DNA of 44,749 nucleotides, taken from assembly GCA_902771595.1 (NCBI GenBank), contig CACXXH010000011.1:1-44749 (forward strand), in the 5' to 3' direction. Positions 33,106-40,119 of the stretch are shown piece after piece. This DNA is from Fibrobacter succinogenes. GTDB taxonomy: Bacteria > Fibrobacterota > Fibrobacteria > Fibrobacterales > Fibrobacteraceae. A model generated the notes under the pieces. That model made no database searches, was not told where the DNA came from, and was given only the letters and a program-made list of their open reading frames with translations. Positions within the stretch are counted from its first letter, which is position 1. Every line of letters starts with the position of its first letter. A program made the position numbers and the translations under genes.

Positions 33106-34209
33106 GTGACGAAGAAAAAGATTTTGCTCATCAACTGGCGCGACATCAAGAACCCGGAAGCGGGCGGCGCCGAATTGTACTTTCACGAGATTTTCAAGAG
33201 GCTCAACGCACGCAACTACGAGGTAACTGTTCTTGCGCATCGTGTGAAGGGCCTGCCCGACGAAGAAGTCGTCGACGGCATGCGCACTATCCGCGTCGGC
33301 AACAAGTTCCTGTTCAACTATACCGCGTTCCTTTATGCCCGTAAGCACCAGAAGGAATACGACCTCATCATCGAGGACCTGAACAAGATTCCGTTCTTTA
33401 CGCCGTGCGGCACGAAGGCCAAGCGCCTCCACATGGTGATGCACTTTTTCCGCAAGTCCATTTTCCGCGAGACGTTCTTCCCGATGGCGCTTTACGTTTA
33501 CCTGATGGAACGCTCGGTCGCCCTCTTCTACAAGAACGAGAACTTCCTCGCCATCTCGCAGAGCACTGCCGACGAAATTGCCGACATGGGTATCAAGCCC
33601 AAGTGGACCGAGGTGGTGGAACCGGGTATCGATACCGAGTATTTCCACCCGACGGAAAAGAAGGCCGACCCTCCGGTGATTTCCTATGTGGGCCGCCTCA
33701 TGAAGTACAAGAACGCGCAGTTTGTCATCAACGCCATGCCGCGTCTCCGGGAACTCGTCCCGGGTATCGTTCTCGAGGTTGCCGGCGGGGGAGACTACCG
33801 GGCGGAACTTGAAAAGCTGGTGGACAAGCTTGGCGTGCGCGACTCCGTGAAATTCCTGGGCCGCGTCTCCGAAGACGAAAAGCGCGACCTTTTGAGCCGC
33901 TCGTCGCTATTCATCAACCCCTCGTTCAAGGAAGGCTGGGGCATCAACAACATCGAGGCGAACCTCTGCGGTACGATTTCGATGAGCAACAACGTCGCGG
34001 GCCTCAAGGATTCGGTGGTGGACGGGGTGACCGGCCTCCTGTACGAAAATGACGACCCGGAGGGGTTCTGCCAGAAGGCTGCCGCCGTTTTGCACGACCG
34101 GGCCCGCCTGGAAACCCTCGAGAAAAACGCCCGTGAGCGCGCCCTGACCATGAGTTGGGACGCAATGGCCGATAAAATGGAAAAAGTTGTTGAAAAAGCG
34201 TTCGTATAG
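33106..34209 (+). CDS. Family 4 glycosyltransferase
   Basis: The 367-residue protein has the GT-B layout. The N-terminal acceptor half has LLINWRDIKNPEAGGAELYF, the glycine-rich loop near the start. The donor half has ISYVGRLMKYKNAQFVINAM, LEVAGGGDYRAELEKL, KFLGRVSEDEKRDLL and the GT4 E-x7-E type motif EGWGINNIEANLCGT near residue 280, then VVDGVTGLLYENDDPE. It should add a sugar from a nucleotide donor to a glycan or lipid; the substrate is unknown. GTG 33106 is chosen for its spacing to CAGG; a TTG two codons earlier is too close. It stands alone after the hairpin repeats and ahead of the structured RNA. Confidence 0.92.
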   Translation: MTKKKILLINWRDIKNPEAGGAELYFHEIFKRLNARNYEVTVLAHRVKGLPDEEVVDGMRTIRVGNKFLFNYTAFLYARKHQKEYDLIIEDLNKIPFFTPCGTKAKRLHMVMHFFRKSIFRETFFPMALYVYLMERSVALFYKNENFLAISQSTADEIADMGIKPKWTEVVEPGIDTEYFHPTEKKADPPVISYVGRLMKYKNAQFVINAMPRLRELVPGIVLEVAGGGDYRAELEKLVDKLGVRDSVKFLGRVSEDEKRDLLSRSSLFINPSFKEGWGINNIEANLCGTISMSNNVAGLKDSVVDGVTGLLYENDDPEGFCQKAAAVLHDRARLETLEKNARERALTMSWDAMADKMEKVVEKAFV

Positions 34210-34245
34210 CGTTTTTTCACGGCTTTTTTTATTAAATTTGCTCCC

Positions 34246-34419
34246 GTGATTGCCCCCTGCGGTTTGTCGCTGCGGCGAAAACTGCCCCTTGCTCCGAAAT
34301 CCTGAGCCGGACCTGGTCCGCTGGATAGGAGCCTTCTCGGCCGTCAAGCTTCCATAGAAGCGCTATTAAGATGGCCCTAAACAACACACACATGCAATCA
34401 CCCCTTCGGCGGGTCTTTT
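34246..34419 (+). ncRNA. Candidate structured RNA with four helices and its own terminator
   Basis: The 253-base gap before 34463 folds into a closed multi-branch structure. P1 pairs GTGATTGC (34246-34253) with GCAATCAC (34394-34401). P2 is GCGGTTT/AAACTGC with inner TCGC-TGCG-GCGA (34259-34285). P3 (34291-34332) stacks GCTCC/GGAGC, ATCC/GGAT and CGGAC-CTG-GTCCG. P4 (34339-34376) is GGCCGTC/GATGGCC with inner GCTTC-CATA-GAAGC. A CA-rich single strand (34377-34393) precedes the closing of P1, and a short hairpin then CTTTT (34400-34419) could end the transcript. It does not match 6S, SRP, tmRNA or RNase P motifs I know. It may be a separate RNA or a leader of the next gene. Confidence 0.6.
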
Positions 34420-34462
34420 CCAGCCTTCCGTTGTGGCCAACCCTTACTTATGAGGTGCCCAG

Positions 34463-35098
34463 ATGGAAAACTACATCGCAATCGCACTTTCACTCGTCGC
34501 AGTGATTCTGTGCATCGTTATCCTGACTAAGGTTAACAAGATTCTCGACAATCTCCATACTCCGATTGTTAAAAAGCTCACCCCGGATATGAACTTGAAG
34601 CCGAATTCCCGCCGCTCTGTCGGTGCCCAGGAAATGGCTCAGCGCGGTGACCGCAACAACAAGGACCATGGTAAGGATCGTCAGAATAACAATAAGGACG
34701 CTCGTGGTGACAAGCAGGCTCAGCCTGCCCAGAATCGTGACCGCAACGAACAGCGTTCCGACCGTGGCCAGCGCCGTGACCGCCGTGAAGGCCGTCCCGA
34801 CCGTCCGCGCCGCGAATTCAACAAGCCGGCCGCTGAAGCTGCTGCTCCTGCCGCCGCTGCCGAACAGGCCCCCGCAGTCGAAGCCGCTGCTCCCGCAGCT
34901 GCCGAAGCTCGCCGCCCGCTCGCTCCGCGTATTCCGGTTGAAACCCCGGCTGCTCCTGCAGTTGAGGCCGCTCCCGCTGTTGCCGCTCCCGCCGCTGCTG
35001 AAGTTGCCCCGGTCGAAACGACTTTCGACCCGAGCAAGGTCCGCTATGGCCGCCGCAACGTGATCAAGAAGGCTCCCGAACTCGCTGACGAAGCCTAA
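34463..35098 (+). CDS. Membrane-anchored Arg/Asp-rich, Ala/Pro-rich protein
   Basis: I do not recognise a family. The 211-residue protein has one N-terminal membrane helix (about residues 4-23, IAIALSLVAVILCIVILTKV) and a short basic stem. A very hydrophilic region rich in Arg, Asp, Asn and Gln (about 55-120) follows, with RGDRNNKDHGKDRQNNNKDA and RGQRRDRREGRPDRPRREF, then an Ala/Pro/Glu region (about 125-190) and a conserved-looking end (DPSKVRYGRRNVIKK). The RD-rich part resembles disordered RNA-binding tails, but nothing proves RNA binding. ATG 34463 has GAGGTG upstream. It directly follows the structured RNA and ends at a good terminator. Confidence 0.82.
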   Translation: MENYIAIALSLVAVILCIVILTKVNKILDNLHTPIVKKLTPDMNLKPNSRRSVGAQEMAQRGDRNNKDHGKDRQNNNKDARGDKQAQPAQNRDRNEQRSDRGQRRDRREGRPDRPRREFNKPAAEAAAPAAAAEQAPAVEAAAPAAAEARRPLAPRIPVETPAAPAVEAAPAVAAPAAAEVAPVETTFDPSKVRYGRRNVIKKAPELADEA

Positions 35099-35126
35099 TC
35101 TCGCGGAAAATTGCGAAACTTAAAAG

Positions 35127-35152
35127 TCCCTCGGCTCTGCCGGGGGATTTTT
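35127..35152 (+). terminator. Terminator after the Arg/Asp-rich protein gene
   Basis: TCCCTCGGC at 35127-35135 pairs with GCCGGGGGA at 35139-35147 (one G:U) around TCT and is followed by TTTTT. Confidence 0.9.
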
Positions 35153-35222
35153 AGTTTGTATAGATTTTGCATTACGAGGTGCGTACAGGCGGGGTAACCT
35201 GGGGTGGCGGGTCTAGCGCGTG

Positions 35223-35807
35223 CTAGAATTTTTCGTCGTAACCGTCATCGTACTCGTCGTCGTATTCGTCTTGGTCGGGGAATCCGGATTCCAGTTCGGA
35301 AAAACTCGGCTCCTCGATGTCCACCACCTCGACCTCGAATGTGAGGTCCTTGCCGGCGAAGGGGTGGTTGCCGTCCACGAGCACGGAGTCGCGGTAGATT
35401 TCCTTGACGATGTAGATGCCGTCGCTTTCGTCCTTGTCGAGGTTCAGGTCCTCGATGAACTCGTCGGCGGTGTCGGGCAACTGGAATTCACGGATGTCGT
35501 TGTCCATGAACATCTCCAGCTCCATTCCGATCCAGAGCTCGCCGACTTCTTGCAGTTCCTCCTTGGGAACCTTCATGATGAGGTCTTGGCGGTAGGCGCC
35601 GTAACCGAGATCGCACGGGATGTCAATGGAGAACTTCTCGCCAAGTTTCCTTCCGGCAAGGGCCGCTTCGAGCCCCGGAATGATGTTGTTGTAGCCATGG
35701 ATGTACACGAACGGATGCGTCGGCTGGATCTCTTCCAGGATGCGTCCGCTCCTTTCCATGAGCACGTAGGCGATGCTGACCTTGGTCTTGTCTTCGATGA
35801 CTTCCAT
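35223..35807 (-). CDS. slyD: SlyD-like FKBP-type peptidyl-prolyl isomerase
   Basis: SlyD-type proteins speed up prolyl isomerisation and act as chaperones. The 194-residue product has the split FKBP fold with SIAYVLMERSGRILEE, PFVYIHGYNNIIPGLEAAL, AGRKLGEKFSIDIPCDLGYG and, after the inserted flap, VDGNHPFAGKDLTFEVEVVD. These are the SlyD hallmarks. The His/Cys-rich nickel-binding tail of E. coli SlyD is replaced by an acidic Asp/Tyr tail (DQDEYDDEYDDGYDEKF), so a role in nickel delivery is unlikely. The gene is alone on the minus strand, facing the Arg/Asp-rich protein gene; its start is ATG 35807. Confidence 0.92.
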   Translation of the reverse strand: MEVIEDKTKVSIAYVLMERSGRILEEIQPTHPFVYIHGYNNIIPGLEAALAGRKLGEKFSIDIPCDLGYGAYRQDLIMKVPKEELQEVGELWIGMELEMFMDNDIREFQLPDTADEFIEDLNLDKDESDGIYIVKEIYRDSVLVDGNHPFAGKDLTFEVEVVDIEEPSFSELESGFPDQDEYDDEYDDGYDEKF

Positions 35808-35869
35808 ACGGGGGGCAAATATAGTTAATAGTTTGCCTATTGCTAGTTATTGGTTAGTGGAGATATTAT

Positions 35870-35882
35870 TAAATTTTCCGCA
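35870..35882 (+). promoter_or_regulatory. Predicted -10 box and leaderless start of the phosphoesterase
   Basis: TAAATT at 35870-35875 puts the expected start of transcription at 35882, the first base of the ATG. No ribosome-binding site is present. Upstream bases have TAGTTA-like repeats similar to those before folC. Confidence 0.5.
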
Positions 35883-36613
35883 TGCTTTACGGTATTTGTT
35901 CTGATATTCATTCCAACGCAACCGCATTTGAAGCAGTGCTCCAGTCCATGGAGGAGAATCATGTTGAAAGGCGCGTCTGTTTGGGAGACTTGGTGGGGTA
36001 TGGAGCGGACCCCGACGAGTGTGTGAAACTTGCCCGCGAAAACATGGATTTGTGCCTAATCGGAAACCACGATAGCGTTGCTATCAAGTACGAATCGAGC
36101 GTGGGGTTCAATCCGTATGCGAAGCAGGCTATCGAGTGGACGCAGGCGCATTTGAGCAAGAGTTCGATCGACTACCTGAAGGCGCTTCCCTATATCAAGG
36201 AAGAATTGGACGATATTACGTTTGTGCATGCCTCCCCGCTTTCGCCCGCGGACTGGGTGTATGTGACTGACTTGGAAGAGGCGCTTGATGCCTTCGACCA
36301 TTTCCGCGGTACCTACTGCTTTATCGGGCATACGCACAGCCCGGTAATCGTGGCGAGCCGCCCGATGGCCATCCCCAAGATTCTCGACGAGTACGAATAT
36401 ACCATAGTGAATACCGAGCGCCTGTTGGTGAACGTGGGAAGCGTGGGTCAGCCCCGCGACCGCGATTGCCGTGCCTGCTGGTGCCTGCTCGATACCGTGA
36501 CGAAGTGCGTCCGCATAATCCGCGTTGAATACGACGTGTTCCGCACGCAGGAACGCATGCGCAAGGCCGGGATGCCGAGCTTCCTCATCGACCGCCTGAG
36601 CATGGGCAGATAA
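35882..36613 (+). CDS. Calcineurin-like metallophosphoesterase
   Basis: The 243-residue protein starts MLYGICSDIHSNATAFEAVL and has the metal-binding blocks of the family: SDIHSN (D-x-H), CLGDLVGYGADPDEC (GD), LIGNHDSV (GNHD), FVHASP and FIGHTHSPV (GHTH), ending with LLVNVGSVGQPRD. All residues for the two-metal site are present. Relatives include YfcE-like and diadenosine-tetraphosphatase-like enzymes; the substrate cannot be told. A cytoplasmic location is likely as no signal peptide is seen. It is probably translated from a leaderless mRNA and is followed by an inverted repeat, then rlmH. Confidence 0.92.
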   Translation: MLYGICSDIHSNATAFEAVLQSMEENHVERRVCLGDLVGYGADPDECVKLARENMDLCLIGNHDSVAIKYESSVGFNPYAKQAIEWTQAHLSKSSIDYLKALPYIKEELDDITFVHASPLSPADWVYVTDLEEALDAFDHFRGTYCFIGHTHSPVIVASRPMAIPKILDEYEYTIVNTERLLVNVGSVGQPRDRDCRACWCLLDTVTKCVRIIRVEYDVFRTQERMRKAGMPSFLIDRLSMGR

Positions 36614-36614
36614 C

Positions 36615-36653
36615 AATGTGTAATGATTGATGCTGACTTAGTCATTACACATT
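36615..36653. repeat. 12-bp perfect inverted repeat before rlmH
   Basis: AATGTGTAATGA (36615-36626) and TCATTACACATT (36642-36653) are perfect complements around a 15-base loop. No T-run follows, so it is not a standard terminator. It lies in the 68-base gap between the phosphoesterase and rlmH. Confidence 0.85.
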
Positions 36654-36681
36654 CCACATCTCACACTACACACCTTTTATT

Positions 36682-37143
36682 ATGAAATGGGTTCTTGCAG
36701 TTTTTGGTAAGGCCGGCTCGCCGTTCATCGCGGACGAAGTCGACAAGTACGTGAAGCGCTTGCGTGGGGGAGTCTACCCGCTCGAAGTCGTGGAACTCAA
36801 GGAATCGAAAATCGACGACCGCATGCAGGCCCTCGCTCAGGAAGCGACACTTTTTGACAAGAAATTCCCGAAGTCGGAATACCGCCGCGTCATCCTCTCC
36901 GAAGAGGGCAAGCTCATGGATACGGTGAAACTTTCGGATACGCTTCGCGATCGTTTCCCGGGAAATATCGTGTTCCTCATCGGCTCGGCCTACGGAATTG
37001 ATGAAAACTTGAAAAAGACGGCGGATTTGCTGCTTTCGCTCTCGCCGCTGACCTTTACGCACGACCATGCCCGCGTGCTTTTTGCCGAACAGCTCTACCG
37101 CGTGCAGATGGTGATGCAGAACCATCCGTACCATCACCGGTAA
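36682..37143 (+). CDS. rlmH: 23S rRNA (pseudouridine-1915-N3)-methyltransferase RlmH
   Basis: RlmH methylates pseudouridine 1915 in helix 69 of 23S rRNA on the assembled ribosome. The 153-residue SPOUT enzyme has the SAM-knot sequence IVFLIGSAYGIDENLKK and the C-terminal signature THDHARVLFAEQLYRVQMV ending NHPYHHR. YRRVILSEEGKLMDTVKLSD matches the family L-D-x-x-G-K block. Length is typical. No strong ribosome-binding site is visible. The next gene, a surface lipoprotein, follows after 19 bases with its own strong site. Confidence 0.95.
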   Translation: MKWVLAVFGKAGSPFIADEVDKYVKRLRGGVYPLEVVELKESKIDDRMQALAQEATLFDKKFPKSEYRRVILSEEGKLMDTVKLSDTLRDRFPGNIVFLIGSAYGIDENLKKTADLLLSLSPLTFTHDHARVLFAEQLYRVQMVMQNHPYHHR

Positions 37144-37162
37144 AAAATTTATGGGAGGAACG

Positions 37163-37969
37163 ATGAAGTGTAAATTTGGAATAAGATGCGCGTTTGCCGT
37201 CCTTGCGGCTTTCCTGCTTTATGCTTGCGGTTCCTCGGGAACGGAGCCTGATTTCAAGGAGAGGCCGGGTTCGAGCAGCTCCATCGAGGACGAAGAGATT
37301 AGCAGCAGTAGTTCGGCTGTAAAGAGTAGCAGCAGCTCGGCTGTAAAGAGCAGTTCCAGTTTGCAATTGACTCAGGTGCATACGGAATATAAGTACGATC
37401 CCGAAAAAGTCAAGCACGGCACGTTTGAGGATCCGCGCGATGGCGAGGTCTACAAGACGATAACTGTAGAAGGTACCACCTGGTTGGCCGAGAACCTGAG
37501 GTTTGAACCTGATACGGGCAGCTACTGTCATCGGAATGCGGACACCTGTGCCATTCTGGGGCGCTACTATTCCTGGGGGGCCGCCCAGAAGGCTTGCCCG
37601 GAAGGGTGGCGCCTGCCGCATCGTCGTTCTGGTGATGAATTTAGGGAATTGTTGGAAAAGCTGTCATGGACATTCCCGTGGGGCATTCTGGAAACGGTAT
37701 GTAATACCGAGGATTTTGCGGCGGGGGATAATGTCGGAAAGGATGTGTATGGATTCAATATTCTGGCAGCTGGATCTTATGATACAAAAAATGATTCAGT
37801 CTATTTCCCGGAAAGTTATTATGTGGACTATTGGACATCTGATAGTATATGGACCGTGGGCTTTCCTATAGCTTCTTTTTACTTTGTTGAAGATTATTAT
37901 AAAGGATCTAACGAACTAGTCATATTTACAACAGCGAATCCTGTCAGGTGCTTGAGGGAGGAAAAATGA
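37163..37969 (+). CDS. Lipoprotein with one Fibrobacter major paralogous domain
   Basis: The 268-residue protein has a lipobox LLYAC (Cys22), a Ser-rich linker (about 35-70, with two copies of SSSAVKSSSS) and one Fib_succ_major domain: DPRDGEVYKTITVEGTTWLA, ENLRFEPDTGSYCHRN, LGRYYSWGAAQ, CPEGWRLPHRRSGDEFRELL and the closing NPVRCLREEK. GGGAGGA at 37153-37159 sets ATG 37163; an ATG at 37151 lies before that site. The stop overlaps the next start by ATGA, so the two lipoproteins should be made together. Confidence 0.9.
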   Translation: MKCKFGIRCAFAVLAAFLLYACGSSGTEPDFKERPGSSSSIEDEEISSSSSAVKSSSSSAVKSSSSLQLTQVHTEYKYDPEKVKHGTFEDPRDGEVYKTITVEGTTWLAENLRFEPDTGSYCHRNADTCAILGRYYSWGAAQKACPEGWRLPHRRSGDEFRELLEKLSWTFPWGILETVCNTEDFAAGDNVGKDVYGFNILAAGSYDTKNDSVYFPESYYVDYWTSDSIWTVGFPIASFYFVEDYYKGSNELVIFTTANPVRCLREEK

Positions 37970-40065
37970 GAAGAATTCTATTTGTGGTGACTCTTGTCAT
38001 TGTCGGTGCCCTTGCATCATGCGACTCGGAATCGGAACCTATAGCGGCAAGGGATGACGGGTCTGATTCAAGCTCGAGCCTTGTTTCAAGTTCAAGCCTG
38101 AGTTCCAGCTCAAGCCTGAGTTCCAGCTCACGTTCCAGTTCTTCCTATTCAAGTTATGAACCTTCCGTCTACGACTCGAAAAAGCAGACGTTGACAGATG
38201 GGCGCGATGGCCAGGTCTATAGGACCGTGGTTGTCGGGGGCCAGGTCTGGATGGCCGAAAACCTGAATTACGATTATTATTCTAAATCGGGTCTAAGCTT
38301 CTGCTATGGGAATGATTCCAGCAATTGCTCAAAATATGGGCGGCTCTATACTGGGGCGGCTGCCGTGGACTCGGCAGGGATTTTTTCGCGGGATGTTTCG
38401 TCATGTGGTGGGAAGAATTGTTCGTGGAATGCGGAAGAAATTAGGGGAATCTGCCCGGATGGGTGGCATGTGCCAACTGCAATAGAATGGAATGTTCTGA
38501 TGTATAAAGCGGGAACAATGGGAGGAATCCGCGAAGTTTTGATAGATAAGGAAAGCTGGCTGAAACAAGGGGGAAGAGATGATTTGGGCTTTTCTATGAT
38601 GGCTACGGGGAGGCGGGCTGGTGAAGGCGGAATTTTTAATTATGAAGGTCATTCGACGTGCTTTTGGCTTTCTAAAATGGAACAAAGAAGTTATGTGCGT
38701 TTTGTGTACTCAGACACGGTTGTTCTTAATGGAGAAATGGAGTTCTTGAATGAAAAATGGTATGATCCACCCATTGCCTGCCCCCTTCGATGCCTGAAGA
38801 ATGGTTCGGAGGTGGGCGTTCCTGAACCTGAACACGAATTTGTTTATGGCTCTGTCGAAGATTCTAGGGATGGCCGTGTCTACAAGACTATAGAAATTGG
38901 AGACCAGGTGTGGATGGCGGAAAATTTGAAATTGGATGTGCCGGCGGAATATGATTCTCTGACATCTTGCCCGGGAAATGATCCGGAAAAATGCGAAAGC
39001 ATAGGTCGTCTGTATTCTTGGACTGCGGCGATTGATTCTGCTCAGGTCTATTCAGATGGAGGTAAAGGCTGTGGATACGGTAGATATTGTATCCCGCCTG
39101 CTGAAGTGTTGGGGCTATGTCCAGAAGGATTCCACCTTCCCAGTCGAGACGATGTTGCCAAGTTAATGAAAAGTGTCGGGGGAGATGAGATCGGAGCGGC
39201 GAATTTGAAAAGCCGTAGTGGATGGCCTTATGGAGATCTTGCCTATGATTTGTATGGATTTAATAGTATACCTGTTGATTCTACAGCGGCTTATTGGATT
39301 GCTGATCCTAATTCTGCAGATATGATATTTGCCCTTTATGGTAAAGGGCATGCTTATAGTTTGTGGCTTGATTTCGGAAAGACGAAACTGTATATAACAT
39401 CCAACTTGCAAAATAAAAATTATTTTATTCGTTGCCTTAAATCGACAATGTCGGATGGCGATTACTCGAAGATGTATATCAAGGACGAAAGTGCCTACGA
39501 TGAGGATTCGAACACGCTGACGGATTTCCGTGACAATAAGATCTATAGGACGGTGAATGTCGAAGGGCGCGTATGGATGGCGGAAAACCTGAACTTTATT
39601 TATAACTGGGACAGGGCCGTAAGCCATTGCAATTTTAATAAATATAAATGGAACGAATGTACGGAATATGGCCGCTTCTATAGCTGGAGCGCTGCTTTCG
39701 ATTCGCTCGGTATCTTTTCGGATGATGCGGAGAAATACGTGCGTGGAACATGCCCGCGCGGATGGCACTTGCCCTCTGAGACCGAATGGGAAGAGCTGTT
39801 CGCCGCTGCTGGCGGGGAAGATGGAGCAGCCCTGAATTTGATGAACCGTAATTATTGGGGAAATTATGTAGGGAAGGATTCCTTGGGCTTTACTGCTTTG
39901 CCTGGAGGCTACCTTACTTCAGTATATGGTAGCCCTACGAATGAGAAGGCCTATTTCTGGGAATCAACGAAAAAGGTCGCTTATATTGATGGAGTCAAGG
40001 TTGGCATAGAAACAAGAACTTCAGAAAGTGAGTATTCCATCCGCTGCGTGATGGATTCGGAATAA
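37966..40065 (+). CDS. Lipoprotein with three Fibrobacter major paralogous domains
   Basis: The 699-residue protein begins with a lipobox ALASC (Cys19, Asp at +2) and a Ser-rich linker built of SSSSLS repeats (about 34-65). Three Fib_succ_major domains follow. The first (about 75-285) has DGRDGQVYRTVVVGGQVWMA and CPDGWHVPTAIEW. The second (about 295-495) has DSRDGRVYKTIEIGDQVWMA and CPEGFHLPSRDDV. The third (about 515-699) has DFRDNKIYRTVNVEGRVWMA, CPRGWHLPSETEWEELFAAA and the closing SIRCVMDSE. Domain copies have drifted strongly, so they are old duplications. GGGAGGA precedes ATG 37966. No membrane segments lie beyond the signal. A surface-binding role is inferred. Confidence 0.9.
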   Translation: MRRILFVVTLVIVGALASCDSESEPIAARDDGSDSSSSLVSSSSLSSSSSLSSSSRSSSSYSSYEPSVYDSKKQTLTDGRDGQVYRTVVVGGQVWMAENLNYDYYSKSGLSFCYGNDSSNCSKYGRLYTGAAAVDSAGIFSRDVSSCGGKNCSWNAEEIRGICPDGWHVPTAIEWNVLMYKAGTMGGIREVLIDKESWLKQGGRDDLGFSMMATGRRAGEGGIFNYEGHSTCFWLSKMEQRSYVRFVYSDTVVLNGEMEFLNEKWYDPPIACPLRCLKNGSEVGVPEPEHEFVYGSVEDSRDGRVYKTIEIGDQVWMAENLKLDVPAEYDSLTSCPGNDPEKCESIGRLYSWTAAIDSAQVYSDGGKGCGYGRYCIPPAEVLGLCPEGFHLPSRDDVAKLMKSVGGDEIGAANLKSRSGWPYGDLAYDLYGFNSIPVDSTAAYWIADPNSADMIFALYGKGHAYSLWLDFGKTKLYITSNLQNKNYFIRCLKSTMSDGDYSKMYIKDESAYDEDSNTLTDFRDNKIYRTVNVEGRVWMAENLNFIYNWDRAVSHCNFNKYKWNECTEYGRFYSWSAAFDSLGIFSDDAEKYVRGTCPRGWHLPSETEWEELFAAAGGEDGAALNLMNRNYWGNYVGKDSLGFTALPGGYLTSVYGSPTNEKAYFWESTKKVAYIDGVKVGIETRTSESEYSIRCVMDSE

Positions 40066-40087
40066 AATGGATTTGGCAACTTTTTTC

Positions 40088-40093
40088 TATATT
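40088..40093 (+). promoter_or_regulatory. Predicted -10 box of prfC
   Basis: TATATT at 40088-40093 predicts transcription from about 40100, giving a 20-base leader before ATG 40120. No convincing -35 box is visible. Confidence 0.45.
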
Positions 40094-40119
40094 TGCGCGC
40101 GTAAAAAACGGGATTCTTT

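Noticed and set aside
34246..34419. 6S, SRP or transfer-messenger RNA
   Set aside because: No central-bubble layout of 6S, no GGAAG/GNAR tip of SRP, no tag-peptide or tRNA-like ends of tmRNA; the multi-branch fold differs.
35212..35235. TCTAGC-GCGT-GCTAGA hairpin with ATTTTT as an extra terminator
   Set aside because: A much better terminator for the same transcript lies at 35127-35152; this one overlaps the slyD stop and may be chance.
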